A stretch of DNA of 64,000 nucleotides from UBA7672 sp040398425 (GCA_040398425.1 JBBATZ010000003.1:1-64000); one strand, 5' to 3'; counted from the stretch's first letter, positions 24,984 to 33,576 are shown. Program-made: numbers and translations. The notes: a model not told the origin generated them from the letters alone.

Positions 24984-26447
24984 TCAGGCGCCGGCCCACG
25001 TCCCATGGAAGCCGAGCGGCCAGGCATAGTCCGCCTGCCAGACGGCAACCGGTCCATCCTCGACGTTGGACGCATCGAACGCCCAGACTTCGCTGCGCCT
25101 GGCGCGGGTGTTGATCGCGGTTCCGATGATCCAGCTTTCGCGCTCGGAGCTTGAGCCAGGCTTAGGAATGAAGAGATGTTCCTCGACCATGTAGTTCGTG
25201 CCGAAGTCGTAGATCTCGGCCTTGCCCGACGCCCAGTCATGGACCGCAAGCGCGTTGCCGCCCGGCTGGCCGCCGACGGATCCGGTGATCATCGTGGTGA
25301 GTTTTCGCGACAGACCTGACCGGCGCGGATCGACCTGCGGGAAATCGCCGGCGATACTGGTCTCGACCATCTTCGCATCACCTTTTGGCGGAATGACCAC
25401 CATGGTGAGTTTCGACGACACGTGCGCGCCATTGAACTTGCCGCGGATCTCGTCAGCCCCGCCACCTGTGCCAAGCACGGGTTCGGGATAGAAGGCAGCG
25501 TCGAGCCGGATGGCGCCGTCGGCATCCTCCCAGGCAGAGCCCGTGTGATAGAAGGCGCGAGCCGGGCCCTGCGCCCAGCGGGTCTTGGTGAGATCATCCT
25601 TGTCGACGATCAGGAATCTCATGCCCTGCTCCGGTTTCCACTGGAAGCCATCGATGAAGGGCGGCGTACTCCTGGTCTGGATCCAGGGCTGGCACAGGAT
25701 GATCAGTTTGCGGTCGGTCATCGTCCAGTCGTGTATGTACGACGCCGCTCCGATATCGACCATGCCGAACGATGCGGTCGAGCCATCCGGGTTGATGTTG
25801 TAGATGCCGATTTTGCGGCCGTTGATCGCCAGATTCCAGACGCGGCCGTCAGGCTCGCGTTTTGGATGCGCCAAGAACGGCATACCCCTGAGGTCGTTGC
25901 GCCACGTCTTGAAGCCGCGTGTTTCCAGTGTGACCGGATCGAGACGATAGGCAGAACCTGCTTCCCACAGCGCCAGCAGTTCGCCGCCGGATATCAGGAC
26001 GGAGATGTTGCCCGGGTTCACGTCGTCGGATGAGCCGACCGGATAGGACGAATCCCCCACAGTGCCGAAACCAGGCGCGAGGAACTTGTCCGCCGCCATC
26101 TCGAGCTGGCGCTTCTTGGTGGCGACGTAACGTCCGGTGTGAACCGCCTTGCCGTCGGCGATGTTGACGCGCTGGACCATGCCGTCGCCATCGAACCAGT
26201 GCGTCGCATAGGCGTCGCCATGTTTGAAATGCGCAGGGCCATTCCGGTAGAGCGTTCCGGTCAGGCCCGCCGGCGCCTTGCCTGAGACGAGGCGCATCGG
26301 ACCGGGACCGAACCCCACCGCCGGAGCGGTCTCATATCCGATATGCCAGTCGGGCATTGTGGTCTCGGCCATGGCCCTGGGCGCGAACGCAAGGGCGGCC
26401 CCGGACATCAGGCCAGCGTGCAAAAAAAGGCGACGGTTGAGGTTCAT
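24984..26447 (-). CDS. Carotenoid oxygenase (RPE65/lignostilbene dioxygenase) family protein, exported
   Basis: These non-haem iron enzymes cleave double bonds of carotenoids, apocarotenoids or stilbenes, with Fe(II) held by four histidines. The 487-residue protein has a probable Tat signal (MNLNRRLFLHAGLMSGAALAF, cut after AMA), then LTGTLYRNGPAHFKHGDAYATHWFDGDGM-type family sequence (shown here in parts), FLAHPK near 194, YIHDW near 241 and the C-terminal PLGFHGTWAG near 480, which would supply iron ligands. It is 12 bases after the DUF2141 gene on the same strand, so the two form an operon. Substrate is not predicted; the periplasmic location is notable. Confidence 0.9.
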   Translation of the reverse strand: MNLNRRLFLHAGLMSGAALAFAPRAMAETTMPDWHIGYETAPAVGFGPGPMRLVSGKAPAGLTGTLYRNGPAHFKHGDAYATHWFDGDGMVQRVNIADGKAVHTGRYVATKKRQLEMAADKFLAPGFGTVGDSSYPVGSSDDVNPGNISVLISGGELLALWEAGSAYRLDPVTLETRGFKTWRNDLRGMPFLAHPKREPDGRVWNLAINGRKIGIYNINPDGSTASFGMVDIGAASYIHDWTMTDRKLIILCQPWIQTRSTPPFIDGFQWKPEQGMRFLIVDKDDLTKTRWAQGPARAFYHTGSAWEDADGAIRLDAAFYPEPVLGTGGGADEIRGKFNGAHVSSKLTMVVIPPKGDAKMVETSIAGDFPQVDPRRSGLSRKLTTMITGSVGGQPGGNALAVHDWASGKAEIYDFGTNYMVEEHLFIPKPGSSSERESWIIGTAINTRARRSEVWAFDASNVEDGPVAVWQADYAWPLGFHGTWAGA

Positions 26448-26459
26448 GGCGGCGGGACC

Positions 26460-26924
26460 CTAGTTCAGCTTGATCGTCTGGGTCGTGGCGGGGGCCTCAA
26501 CCGTGAAGGCGGCCGCATCCCACTTCGCGGGTCCGAACTGGGCCGGGGCGTTGTTCGAGAAGGCGAAGGGTTCGGTCGGCATACCGAACGGGTTGGTGCT
26601 CATTTTGCCATCGCCATCGACGTCATGGAACATCTTGATGCCGTACTGGCCGGCCGGCAGGTCGAAGGTGGTCGTGACCGTATCAGCAGACACTGCAACA
26701 GCCCCGCCGGCGACCTGCCTGTCGGTGTCGTAACCGGCTTTGTCGTAGACGCCGATCATCAGCGCGCCCGCATGCTCGGCGATGTTGGTGACGGTGACGG
26801 TCAGCTTTGCGGTGGCGGGCTCCGCCATGGCTGACTGCGGGAAGAACAGGACAGCGCCCAGCAGGGCGGCGGGGATAAGGCCGGCGCCGGATAGGACGGG
26901 GCCGAGGAGGGAAAGGGTCTTCAT
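26460..26924 (-). CDS. Secreted DUF2141-domain protein
   Basis: A 154-residue protein with a Sec signal peptide (about residues 1-34, ending SAMA) and a DUF2141 beta-sandwich containing IGVYDKAGYDTDR, LPAGQYGIKMFHDVDGDGKM and NPFGMPTEPFAFSNNA, which are diagnostic. DUF2141 proteins are exported and of unknown function, and they are often found beside carotenoid-related genes. The frame extends upstream to 27698, but only the start at 26924 yields a signal peptide. It is the first gene of the pair with the carotenoid oxygenase and is divergent from the LytTR gene. Confidence 0.88.
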   Translation of the reverse strand: MKTLSLLGPVLSGAGLIPAALLGAVLFFPQSAMAEPATAKLTVTVTNIAEHAGALMIGVYDKAGYDTDRQVAGGAVAVSADTVTTTFDLPAGQYGIKMFHDVDGDGKMSTNPFGMPTEPFAFSNNAPAQFGPAKWDAAAFTVEAPATTQTIKLN

Positions 26925-27045
26925 GGGGAGGAACTCCGTGGGTTCGGGGTTTTCAAGGTTTCTGACGCCGCCATCCTGGTCGGCGAGGACAATCTCTGAC
27001 GCAGCAGACCCTCCCGCCACACCAATTGCGCGAATCGGCTGTTTT

Positions 27046-27097
27046 GCTTCGTGAAATGCCGGGCTACACCGTTCACGAAGCGCGAAATGCAGCCCGG
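27046..27097 (+). promoter_or_regulatory. Interlocked inverted repeats over the LytTR gene start
   Basis: GCTTCGTGAA (27046-27055) is the exact complement of TTCACGAAGC (27072-27081). CCGGGCT (27059-27065) is the exact complement of AGCCCGG (27091-27097). The order left-1, left-2, right-1, right-2 is that of an H-type pseudoknot. The ATG at 27087 lies between the two right arms. GAAATGC is also directly repeated (27053-27059 and 27084-27090). It may be a protein operator, an RNA switch, or chance. Confidence 0.4.
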
Positions 27098-27923
27098 AAC
27101 CAACCGCGAAACGCCAGTGACACAGCCCAATCAGTCCCCCGAAGCGGGCCAGCCCGGCAAACTGCCGGCGTGGGCTGTGAGTATCCTGCGCGGCGGGGCC
27201 ATTTCGGTTGGCCTGGGCATCATCTTTGCGTGGTTCGGCGTCTATCAGACCGGAGAGATTCCGTTCCCGCAACGCATCGTCTACTGGTCGGTCCTGATCG
27301 CGCTCGGCGCCGCAACAGCGCTGTTCGTCAGCCCGCTCATCTTCGAGAGATGGATGAAGTCGGCGCACCCCGCCCTGCAGATTGCGGTGGCCTCCCTGAT
27401 CATTTCGGTCCCGGTTACAATCGGCATCATCCTGCTGGAGGCATCCAGCGACGGGACGCTCCCCCAGCCGACCTGGTGGGTGCAGCAATATCTGTACGTG
27501 GTGGTGGTGTCCGCCGTCCTGACCACCGGCGGGTGGGCGCTGGACAGGTTGCAGGAAAAGCAGGTTCCGGCCGCGTCTCCCGCTGCATCCCAGACCACGG
27601 CTCGGACCGCATTTCCGTTCGCAGACCGACTGCCCGTGAAGTTCCGGGCGGGTACAGTCTATGCTGTCTCGGCCGAGGACCATTACCTGCGGGTTCATAC
27701 CAGTCTGGGCGAGACGATGGTGCTGATGCGGCTGGCGGATGCGGTGCGGGAGCTGGCTTCACTTGAGGGCCTTCAGACGCACCGGTCGTGGTGGGTGGCG
27801 CGACAGGGTCTCGCCGACGCCAGCCGGGGTGACGGCAAGGTGACGCTGACCCTGAAATCAGGGGGGGAGGCCCCTGTAAGCAGGACTTATCTCAAGGCAG
27901 TCAAGGACGCCGGCTGGCTCTAA
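27087..27923 (+). CDS. Membrane-anchored LytTR-family transcriptional regulator
   Basis: The 278-residue protein joins four N-terminal membrane spans (about residues 28-142) to a C-terminal LytTR DNA-binding domain (about 180-278) with LPVKFRAGTVYAVSAEDHYL, the HRSWWVAR segment and SRTYLKAVKDAG at the end. LytTR domains bind DNA through a ten-stranded beta fold. Membrane-linked versions without a receiver are typical of alphaproteobacteria. GTG 27051 or GTG 27117 are alternative starts; ATG 27087 is used here. It is divergent from the DUF2141-carotenoid oxygenase pair and is the obvious candidate to control it, which is inference. Confidence 0.87.
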   Translation: MQPGTNRETPVTQPNQSPEAGQPGKLPAWAVSILRGGAISVGLGIIFAWFGVYQTGEIPFPQRIVYWSVLIALGAATALFVSPLIFERWMKSAHPALQIAVASLIISVPVTIGIILLEASSDGTLPQPTWWVQQYLYVVVVSAVLTTGGWALDRLQEKQVPAASPAASQTTARTAFPFADRLPVKFRAGTVYAVSAEDHYLRVHTSLGETMVLMRLADAVRELASLEGLQTHRSWWVARQGLADASRGDGKVTLTLKSGGEAPVSRTYLKAVKDAGWL

Positions 27924-28246
27924 CCCTCGAAATCGCTTTCGATCTCGAAGTCGGGGCCGAGCGCCGTCCGCAGGCGCGGCAGCAGCGCTGCGATGCGCTC
28001 TCGGAACGGCGCGTCGGCTTCGTAGCCGAACGCGACGGGGGCGCCATCGGCGCCGGCGTTGGCAGGATTGTTCCAGTCGATGGTGGCGTCGTAGTCCGCC
28101 ATCAGGTGCATGAGATCGGCGACCAGATCGCGCGGTAGCGGAACATCGTCGAGTTCGACGGCATAACCAAAGCGCTTCTTGGCTGGCGCGTCCCACGCCC
28201 ACAGGCAGACGCCGGCGCCGGCCTCGAGGAAAAATCGCAGACGCAT
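27920..28246 (-). CDS. Conserved small soluble protein, unknown function
   Basis: A 108-residue acidic protein with no membrane segment: an N-terminal strand-rich stretch (MRLRFFLEAGAGVCLWAWD), VELDDVPLPRDLVADLMHL at about residues 31-49 and a C-terminal helical end. I do not recognise a named family. It starts one base after the TAXI protein gene stops on the same strand, so the two are co-transcribed, and its stop overlaps that of the LytTR gene by four bases (CTAA) on the other strand. Confidence 0.7.
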   Translation of the reverse strand: MRLRFFLEAGAGVCLWAWDAPAKKRFGYAVELDDVPLPRDLVADLMHLMADYDATIDWNNPANAGADGAPVAFGYEADAPFRERIAALLPRLRTALGPDFEIESDFEG

Positions 28247-28247
28247 G

Positions 28248-29558
28248 TCAGATCCTCTCGTGGCGTTCCTGCCCGGCCAGCTTGTCGATGATCTCGGCGA
28301 CGAAGCGGATATGGGCCCGCAGGCGATAGAGATCGTCGGTATAGCTCACCGGTACTTCGACCTTGCTGGTCTCGGCCTGCAGATCCGCGAGCTTGGCGCG
28401 CACCTCCGTACGTTCAACAGCGTTTTCGGCGGCGCGGCCGGCGGCTTCCAACTCGCGGAGGTCGTTGTACCAGACATAGATCTTGCGCCGGATACGCCAG
28501 CGATAGAGCGGCGGCGCTGCGCGGATGAGCGGGATTATCAGCGTGATCAGCGGAATGGCGAGCACCCAGGCCCGCTCGAGGAAGTTGGCGACGCTGTAGG
28601 GAAATATGCGGCGCAGGAAGCTGGGGCCGTTGTCGTAATAGCGGCGCGCCTCATCCGAGATCGGAATGTCGGCTAGCTGCGGTGTCGGGAAGCGGCCGGG
28701 ATCGGCCAGCAATGAGCCGCCGCCATCCGCCGCGAGCGCCGCCTCGATCAACAGGGACTGGACCGCCGGGTGCAGGTCTTCACGCACCACAATCTGCGCG
28801 GCCGGCGCGATCAGCTTGACATCTTCACGCGGCAGGATGTTCGCGAGGTCGATCACGCCGCGATAAAGGGTAACCTCGTCGAGATAGGGATGACGGCGCG
28901 AGAGCGCGTGCGCTTCCTTCATCGACAGGAGTCCGATCTGCGGATCGGCGATCAGGCCGGCGATCCACGAGGTCGTTGCGCCGGATACGACAACGGCGAC
29001 ATCGATCTCGCCTTTCTGGAGGGCGACAGCTGCGGCCTGCCCCGCCAGCGGCACGGCGGTAAAGGCGTCGGGCCTCACGCCGACCTCGGTAAGCAGCAGG
29101 CTGGCGAGCGCCCTGACGCCAGATCCTTCCGGCCCGATGGCGACACGGCGGCCTGCAAGATCCTGCAATTCCTCCACGCGCACCGACTTGCGGTGAAAGA
29201 CCCACAGCGGTTCGTAGAACACCGCGCCGATGGAGCGGAGGCTGTCGTCCTTCGCGCCGGCCCCGGCGACGCCGGTCTGCACAATGGCGACGTCGGCCTG
29301 ACGCGATTTCACGCGCGCGAGATTGTCGACCGAACCCGCCGTTTCCTGCACATCCACCGCAATGTCGAACTTGCGCAGGGTGGCGGCGTAGGCTTCGGCC
29401 GTCGCCGCATATGCGCCCCCCGCCGCCCCGCCCGCCAGCGTGATCCGCTTGGGCGGCGCGGGCGCCATGAACATGAAGGCGACCACGAGCCCAAGCACGA
29501 CAATCGCGATTGGCGCGCCATAGACGCGCAGGAAATTCTTGATTGCAGCTGGTTTCAT
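28248..29558 (-). CDS. TAXI-family TRAP-type solute-binding protein with membrane anchors
   Basis: TAXI proteins are the periplasmic receptors of one TRAP transporter class. The 436-residue protein has an N-terminal anchor (about residues 14-32), then ITLAGGAAGGAYAATAEAYA, DVAIVQTGVAG and FYEPLWVFHRKS, typical of TAXI receptors. A second membrane span near 325-348 precedes a charged coiled-coil-like tail (RRKIYVWYNDLRELEAAGRA). No TRAP permease gene is adjacent, so it may act as a sensor or work with a distant permease. It leads a two-gene unit with the 108-residue protein. Confidence 0.85.
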   Translation of the reverse strand: MKPAAIKNFLRVYGAPIAIVVLGLVVAFMFMAPAPPKRITLAGGAAGGAYAATAEAYAATLRKFDIAVDVQETAGSVDNLARVKSRQADVAIVQTGVAGAGAKDDSLRSIGAVFYEPLWVFHRKSVRVEELQDLAGRRVAIGPEGSGVRALASLLLTEVGVRPDAFTAVPLAGQAAAVALQKGEIDVAVVVSGATTSWIAGLIADPQIGLLSMKEAHALSRRHPYLDEVTLYRGVIDLANILPREDVKLIAPAAQIVVREDLHPAVQSLLIEAALAADGGGSLLADPGRFPTPQLADIPISDEARRYYDNGPSFLRRIFPYSVANFLERAWVLAIPLITLIIPLIRAAPPLYRWRIRRKIYVWYNDLRELEAAGRAAENAVERTEVRAKLADLQAETSKVEVPVSYTDDLYRLRAHIRFVAEIIDKLAGQERHERI

Positions 29559-29662
29559 AATCTCGTCCGGACCGCGCCATTCAGGCTGGCGACACTAATC
29601 AGCAGCCGCGCGAAACAGGAAGAGCAGTGTCCGCTTGCGGGCGGCGTGACGCGGCTAGCCGT

Positions 29663-29857
29663 TCAGGGGCCGACTTGAGGCGGCGGCAGATTTGCGGTCC
29701 CTCCCCGGTCCATCAGGTAAGTTACTGCCCCGATGGCAAGCGCGGCCAGAATGACGATCACAAAAGGCGGCAAGCGTGGCGAAGGCCCGCGCTTGGGCGG
29801 CTTTTGGGGCTTCGGCGGCGGCGGCTTGCGAAACTTGATGACATTGTCGTCGGCCAT
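29663..29857 (-). CDS. Small proline-rich single-span membrane protein
   Basis: A 64-residue protein beginning MADDNVIKFRKPPPPKPQKP, followed by a basic segment and one membrane span at about residues 34-50 (FVIVILAALAIGAVTYLMD). The frame extends to 29908; 29857 is chosen because the MADDNVIKF start is typical of small alphaproteobacterial proteins of this kind. No function is known. It is 104 bases from the TAXI gene. Confidence 0.6.
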   Translation of the reverse strand: MADDNVIKFRKPPPPKPQKPPKRGPSPRLPPFVIVILAALAIGAVTYLMDRGGTANLPPPQVGP

Positions 29858-29961
29858 CGGTCTTCCCCCGCCACTTCCTGTGCGCCGCGCGAAGATAGCT
29901 GCGGCCAACCACCCTAGCGCAGGATTCTGCGTCCCGCATCGCTGATGTTTTTGATGCAGCG

Positions 29962-30909
29962 CTAGTCCGCGCCCTTCAGCGGCTCGAACGGCCGGTCGGG
30001 CTCGTTTGGCAGGATGTTGTCGACATAGTCGCGCAGGTGATCCGTGACCGCCTGCGGATCACCCACGAGATGTTCGGGCGGGATCTGCGGACCAAAGGTC
30101 AGGTGGAATCTGTCGCCCTGCTTGTTCAGCAGTTCTCGGAACAGCGTAATGTCGCGCAGTTCGCGATTGATGCCGCAGAAGGCGTAGTACAGCGCGGAGT
30201 TCCGGCCCTTGATGTGGAGGGGCGTCACCGGCGCCTTGTTCTTCCGCGCCAGTGAAACAGCGGTGGGCATCCACGGCTCGTCCACCAGCTTTCCCTGGCG
30301 CATCTGCGCCAGCGCACCTGACGGAAAGATCAGCAACAGGCGTTCCTCCGCGAACGCTCCCGCGGCGCGGCGAAGCGTCTCGCGTGTTTTGGCGATCGAG
30401 CGTTTGTCCTGCACCCATTCGACCGGGATGATCACCTCGGCGAAGTGCGGGTTCACCCGGCACGCATCGGCATTGGCCATGATCTCGATGTCGATGCGGA
30501 CCTGGTTGAGCGCCGCGAGAACGATGGAGCCATCCGCAAGACCGGTCGGATGGTTTGCAACGATGACCGATCGACCTGTCTCCGGCACGCGCTCCATGCC
30601 GCTGGTGGTGACCTTAAGGCCCAGCACCTTGTCGAGATAGGCGAAGCATTCCTTGCCGGACGTGATCGTCTTGATGTGGTCAGCCCACCGCAGCGCCTTG
30701 CGATAACCCAGCAGGGAATAAAGTGCAGGGCGGACGACCGGCCACGACCAATGACTCACCCAGGATGGGCAGCGCTCTTCGATCATGATGTCGACGATAT
30801 GCCCCGGGCGTGATTCGGGGTCGGTGAACGCGGAAAGTTCCTGATCTATCCGGGAATTTTGGGAATCCGCCACAGGATCAACCTCGACTCGCGGCGCGGG
30901 ATGGTCCAC
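29962..30909 (-). CDS. Lysophospholipid acyltransferase (PlsC-like) family protein
   Basis: Such enzymes esterify lyso-phospholipids or related lipids at the inner membrane. The 315-residue protein has the catalytic block NHPTGLAD (about residues 118-125; histidine and aspartate are seven positions apart at their ends), a FPSG motif (about 195-198) and a PVTPLHIKG block, arranged as in glycerolipid acyltransferases. It lacks an obvious transmembrane segment. Substrate is not predicted. It is divergent from the receiver-domain gene with 144 bases between. Confidence 0.85.
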   Translation of the reverse strand: MDHPAPRVEVDPVADSQNSRIDQELSAFTDPESRPGHIVDIMIEERCPSWVSHWSWPVVRPALYSLLGYRKALRWADHIKTITSGKECFAYLDKVLGLKVTTSGMERVPETGRSVIVANHPTGLADGSIVLAALNQVRIDIEIMANADACRVNPHFAEVIIPVEWVQDKRSIAKTRETLRRAAGAFAEERLLLIFPSGALAQMRQGKLVDEPWMPTAVSLARKNKAPVTPLHIKGRNSALYYAFCGINRELRDITLFRELLNKQGDRFHLTFGPQIPPEHLVGDPQAVTDHLRDYVDNILPNEPDRPFEPLKGAD

Positions 30910-31053
30910 TTAACGCCGTTAACCATTCGTAATCGCTAGCAAGCGAAACTCTGTTGCATACAATTCGTAATTGCGAAACGTAGATAACTGCGGTCGCATC
31001 GCAAGCCGATCTGGAACGCCCGCAAAGGGGAGTTTTCGATCCTGGGGAAGCCG

Positions 31054-31491
31054 ATGAAAGTGTTATGGGTGGAAGATCACGCCCGGGCGGGCGAGTTGCT
31101 GGCGGCGGCGGCGGCGGCGGCGTCACGGAGGCGGTTTGGCATCGACCTCGTGATAGCGACCTCGCTGATCGACGCCGAGCGCAAGCTGCGGCTTGAGCGG
31201 TTTGATCTCGTCGTGGTCGACCTGATGCTGCCTGACTCGGCCGACGAAGACGCGACTGTCACGCGCATCGCCAGCATGGGAAAATTCCGCGTCGCCATCG
31301 TCTCAGCCAGCGAGCGTCGCGACGAGGTCATGAAAAGCCTGGTGCAGGCGGGCGTCGATTGCGCGCCTAAAGCCATCGGCAAGGAAGAGCTGCCGCTCGG
31401 CGATTTCGTGCGCAGGCCAGAACTGTTCCGCGACTTCCTGCAAGCGCAGATGGCCGCTCAGCCAACTGGCGCACAATCTGCTGCGGGCTGA
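31054..31491 (+). CDS. Single-domain response regulator (receiver)
   Basis: A 145-residue protein consisting of one receiver domain with no output domain. It has the acidic pair in VLWVEDHAR (E7, D8), a phosphoacceptor aspartate in LVVVDLMLPD (about D56), a serine in IVSASERR and a conserved lysine (DCAPKAIGKEEL, about K109). The tail is Gln/Ala-rich. Starts at ATG 31054 after GGGGAAG. Partner kinase is not in the window. It is probably a signalling relay or a phosphate sink. Confidence 0.85.
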   Translation: MKVLWVEDHARAGELLAAAAAAASRRRFGIDLVIATSLIDAERKLRLERFDLVVVDLMLPDSADEDATVTRIASMGKFRVAIVSASERRDEVMKSLVQAGVDCAPKAIGKEELPLGDFVRRPELFRDFLQAQMAAQPTGAQSAAG

Positions 31492-31578
31492 ACGGCCCTT
31501 TCTGAATTCCGCCCGATTGCCGCGCTATCCTGTCCGCAGGTTTGGGAGGCAGGATACTGTCGTTCAGGAGCGGCCTGA

Positions 31579-31734
31579 TCGCGCTGGAAAATCCTGGCCC
31601 ACCACGCCAAGTCAATCGGAATCCCGCCTAACAAGATCATCGATCCGATGCCGGACCTGCGCGCCCTGCCCGACCAGCGCTGCGCCGCCGCCTGCGATCC
31701 CCTCGCTGACGCGAGGAGGGCGGAGCAGTGGTAA
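31579..31734 (+). other. Coding-like stretch without a start (possible gene remnant)
   Basis: Within the 309-base gap between the receiver gene and zapE the frame ending TAA 31732 reads KILAHHAKSIGIPPNKIIDP and continues MPDLRALPDQRCAAAC. Most codons have G or C in third position, as genes here do. A TGA at 31576 closes the frame upstream and no ATG, GTG or TTG start with a ribosome site exists, except an internal ATG that would give 28 residues. It could be the tail of a decayed gene. The rest of the gap shows only a seven-base inverted repeat (TATCCTG/CAGGATA, 31526-31556). Confidence 0.3.
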
Positions 31735-31800
31735 CGGCCGGCTCGCGCGACGCAAAACCGCTTCCCCTTCGGCCCTGAACCCCGCTATGCGCGGAAGCAG

Positions 31801-32928
31801 ATGATACGCGTCAAACAGCTCTACGCAGACCGCCTCGCAGACGGGCGTCTCGCGCCCGATCCGGCGCAGGCCGAAGCCGTCGCGCGGCTGAACGATCTGG
31901 CGCGCAGGCTTACGGCGTCCCGGGGATGGTTCGGCGGCGGCCGCAGGACCCGGGGGCTCTACATGTGGGGCAAGGTTGGACGCGGCAAGTCCATGCTGAT
32001 GGATCTGTTCTTCGAGGCGGTGATGCTGAAGGAGAAGAAGCGTGTCCATTTCCATGACTTCATGCTGGAGACGCACGCCTTCATCTTCGAATGGCGCAAG
32101 CTGAGCTCGAGCGAGCGGCGCAGACACCCGGCTTATGTGCGGGATGCGGGCGACGATCCCATCGCACCCGCCGCCAGACGTATCGCCGACCAGGCGCGCC
32201 TACTCTGCTTCGACGAGTTCCACGTCACGCAGATCGCGGACGCCATGATCCTCAGCCGCCTGTTCGAGCACCTGTTCGATCGCGGCGTCACGGTGGTGGC
32301 GACCTCGAACCGCAAGCCGTCCGATCTCTATCTCAATGGCATCAACCGCGAACTCTTCCTGCCTTTCATCCGGCGCCTCGAGGAAGAAGTGGACGTGCTG
32401 GAGCTGAAATCCGCGCGCGACTTCCGGCTCGAACGCCTCACGGCAGCGCCGGTCTACTACGCGCCTCTGGGTCCGGAGGCAGATGCCGCGATGAACGCGG
32501 CCTTTGCGCGCCTCACCGCCGGCGCTGAGCCTGCGCCCGAAACACTCGACGTGCAGGGTCGCCAGCTGCGCGTCCACCAGCAGGCCATGGGCGTTGCGCG
32601 CTTTACCTTCGACGAACTCTGCAAGCAGCCGCTGGGCGCCGCCGACTATCTGACCCTCGCGCGCCACTATCCGACCATGCTGCTCGACCGCGTGCCGCAG
32701 ATGGGCGCCGACGAGCGCACCTGGGCAGCGCGCTTCGTGACACTGATCGATGCGCTCTACGAATCGAAGACCAAGCTGGTGATGTCCGCCGGCGCACAGC
32801 CCGACACACTGTATGTTGCTGGCGACGGCGCGTTCGAGTTCGAGCGCACCGCCAGCCGCCTGCACGAAATGCGCTCGGCGGACTATCTGGCGGCTGAGCG
32901 TGACTCAGGCGCGGTCGACGCGGGCTGA
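31801..32928 (+). CDS. zapE: Cell division ATPase ZapE (AFG1-like)
   Basis: ZapE is a P-loop ATPase that associates with the FtsZ ring and helps constriction; homologs are AFG1 of mitochondria. The 375-residue protein carries Walker A GKVGRGKS (about residues 57-64), Walker B LLCFDEFHVT (about 135-144) and family stretches RGLYMWGK, RVHFHDFML and FLPFIRRL. ATG 31801 is preceded by GGAAG. The final 24 bases overlap the 3' end of the DUF1203 gene on the other strand. mdh lies next on the plus strand. Confidence 0.93.
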   Translation: MIRVKQLYADRLADGRLAPDPAQAEAVARLNDLARRLTASRGWFGGGRRTRGLYMWGKVGRGKSMLMDLFFEAVMLKEKKRVHFHDFMLETHAFIFEWRKLSSSERRRHPAYVRDAGDDPIAPAARRIADQARLLCFDEFHVTQIADAMILSRLFEHLFDRGVTVVATSNRKPSDLYLNGINRELFLPFIRRLEEEVDVLELKSARDFRLERLTAAPVYYAPLGPEADAAMNAAFARLTAGAEPAPETLDVQGRQLRVHQQAMGVARFTFDELCKQPLGAADYLTLARHYPTMLLDRVPQMGADERTWAARFVTLIDALYESKTKLVMSAGAQPDTLYVAGDGAFEFERTASRLHEMRSADYLAAERDSGAVDAG

Positions 32929-33369
32929 ATAGCAGCCGTGCATTGCATTGTGAACGTGGAGGTAGGCAGCGTCGGGGTTGGCCAGCAGGCGCTCGATCAC
33001 CGGCCGCACCGCGTCGCCGACGCCAAGCCCCGCCTCCAGCAGCATTCCCGTCGAGCTGAAGGCGCGTACGGCTAGCGGGCAGCCATTGAACACTTCCGGC
33101 AGTTCGCCCGGCGCAGGTTCAGCCTGCTCCGCGCCTTCGATGACGAAGATGGCGTAGCGCGAGCGATAGGGCGTGTCGGCGTCCTGATGCTCGTAGTTGA
33201 GCAGCAGCGCCCGCTCGCCCGGCCGCGCATCGCGCAGGCTGACACGGCATGGAAAGCGATCGCCTTCCCCGGCGCGGCGGACAACGATGCCGCGCGTGTC
33301 GAGGTCCTCGTCGGACAGGCCGAACAGGTGCGAGAAGGTTTCGGCGGGAAGCGGGCTGACCTGGAACAT
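32905..33369 (-). CDS. DUF1203 domain protein
   Basis: A 154-residue protein that fits the DUF1203 family, with FPCRVSLRDARPGERALLLN, YRSRYAIFV and the C-terminal YLHVHNAMHGCYSARVDR. The family function is unknown. Conserved histidines and a cysteine near the C-terminus suggest a possible active site. I start it at ATG 33369 (MFQVSPLPAETFSHLFGL); the longer frame to 33909 runs antisense to mdh. It is convergent with zapE, overlapping by 24 bases. Confidence 0.85.
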   Translation of the reverse strand: MFQVSPLPAETFSHLFGLSDEDLDTRGIVVRRAGEGDRFPCRVSLRDARPGERALLLNYEHQDADTPYRSRYAIFVIEGAEQAEPAPGELPEVFNGCPLAVRAFSSTGMLLEAGLGVGDAVRPVIERLLANPDAAYLHVHNAMHGCYSARVDRA

Positions 33370-33576
33370 GATGGCGTCTCCTTTTGTGAGGCCCGGTATG
33401 CCGCCGGCCCGACACCGCCGCCGACGGAAAACGGACAGCGCAGTCACAAGCCGCCAGATCCCGGTATCGTGAGCCGCATTGCCCCCCTGCTCCCGTTGCG
33501 CTAACGCTCCGCGCGTTCGATTTCCCGCATCCGTCCGCAACCTGCGCCTGCCGCACAACATCCAGGAGACCCATCC

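Noticed and set aside
30910..30922. TTAA-CGCCG-TTAA followed by CCAT, CtrA-like, between the acyltransferase and receiver genes
   Set aside because: The spacer is five bases rather than seven. The second half-site TTAACCAT is good, so weak CtrA binding is possible but not claimed.
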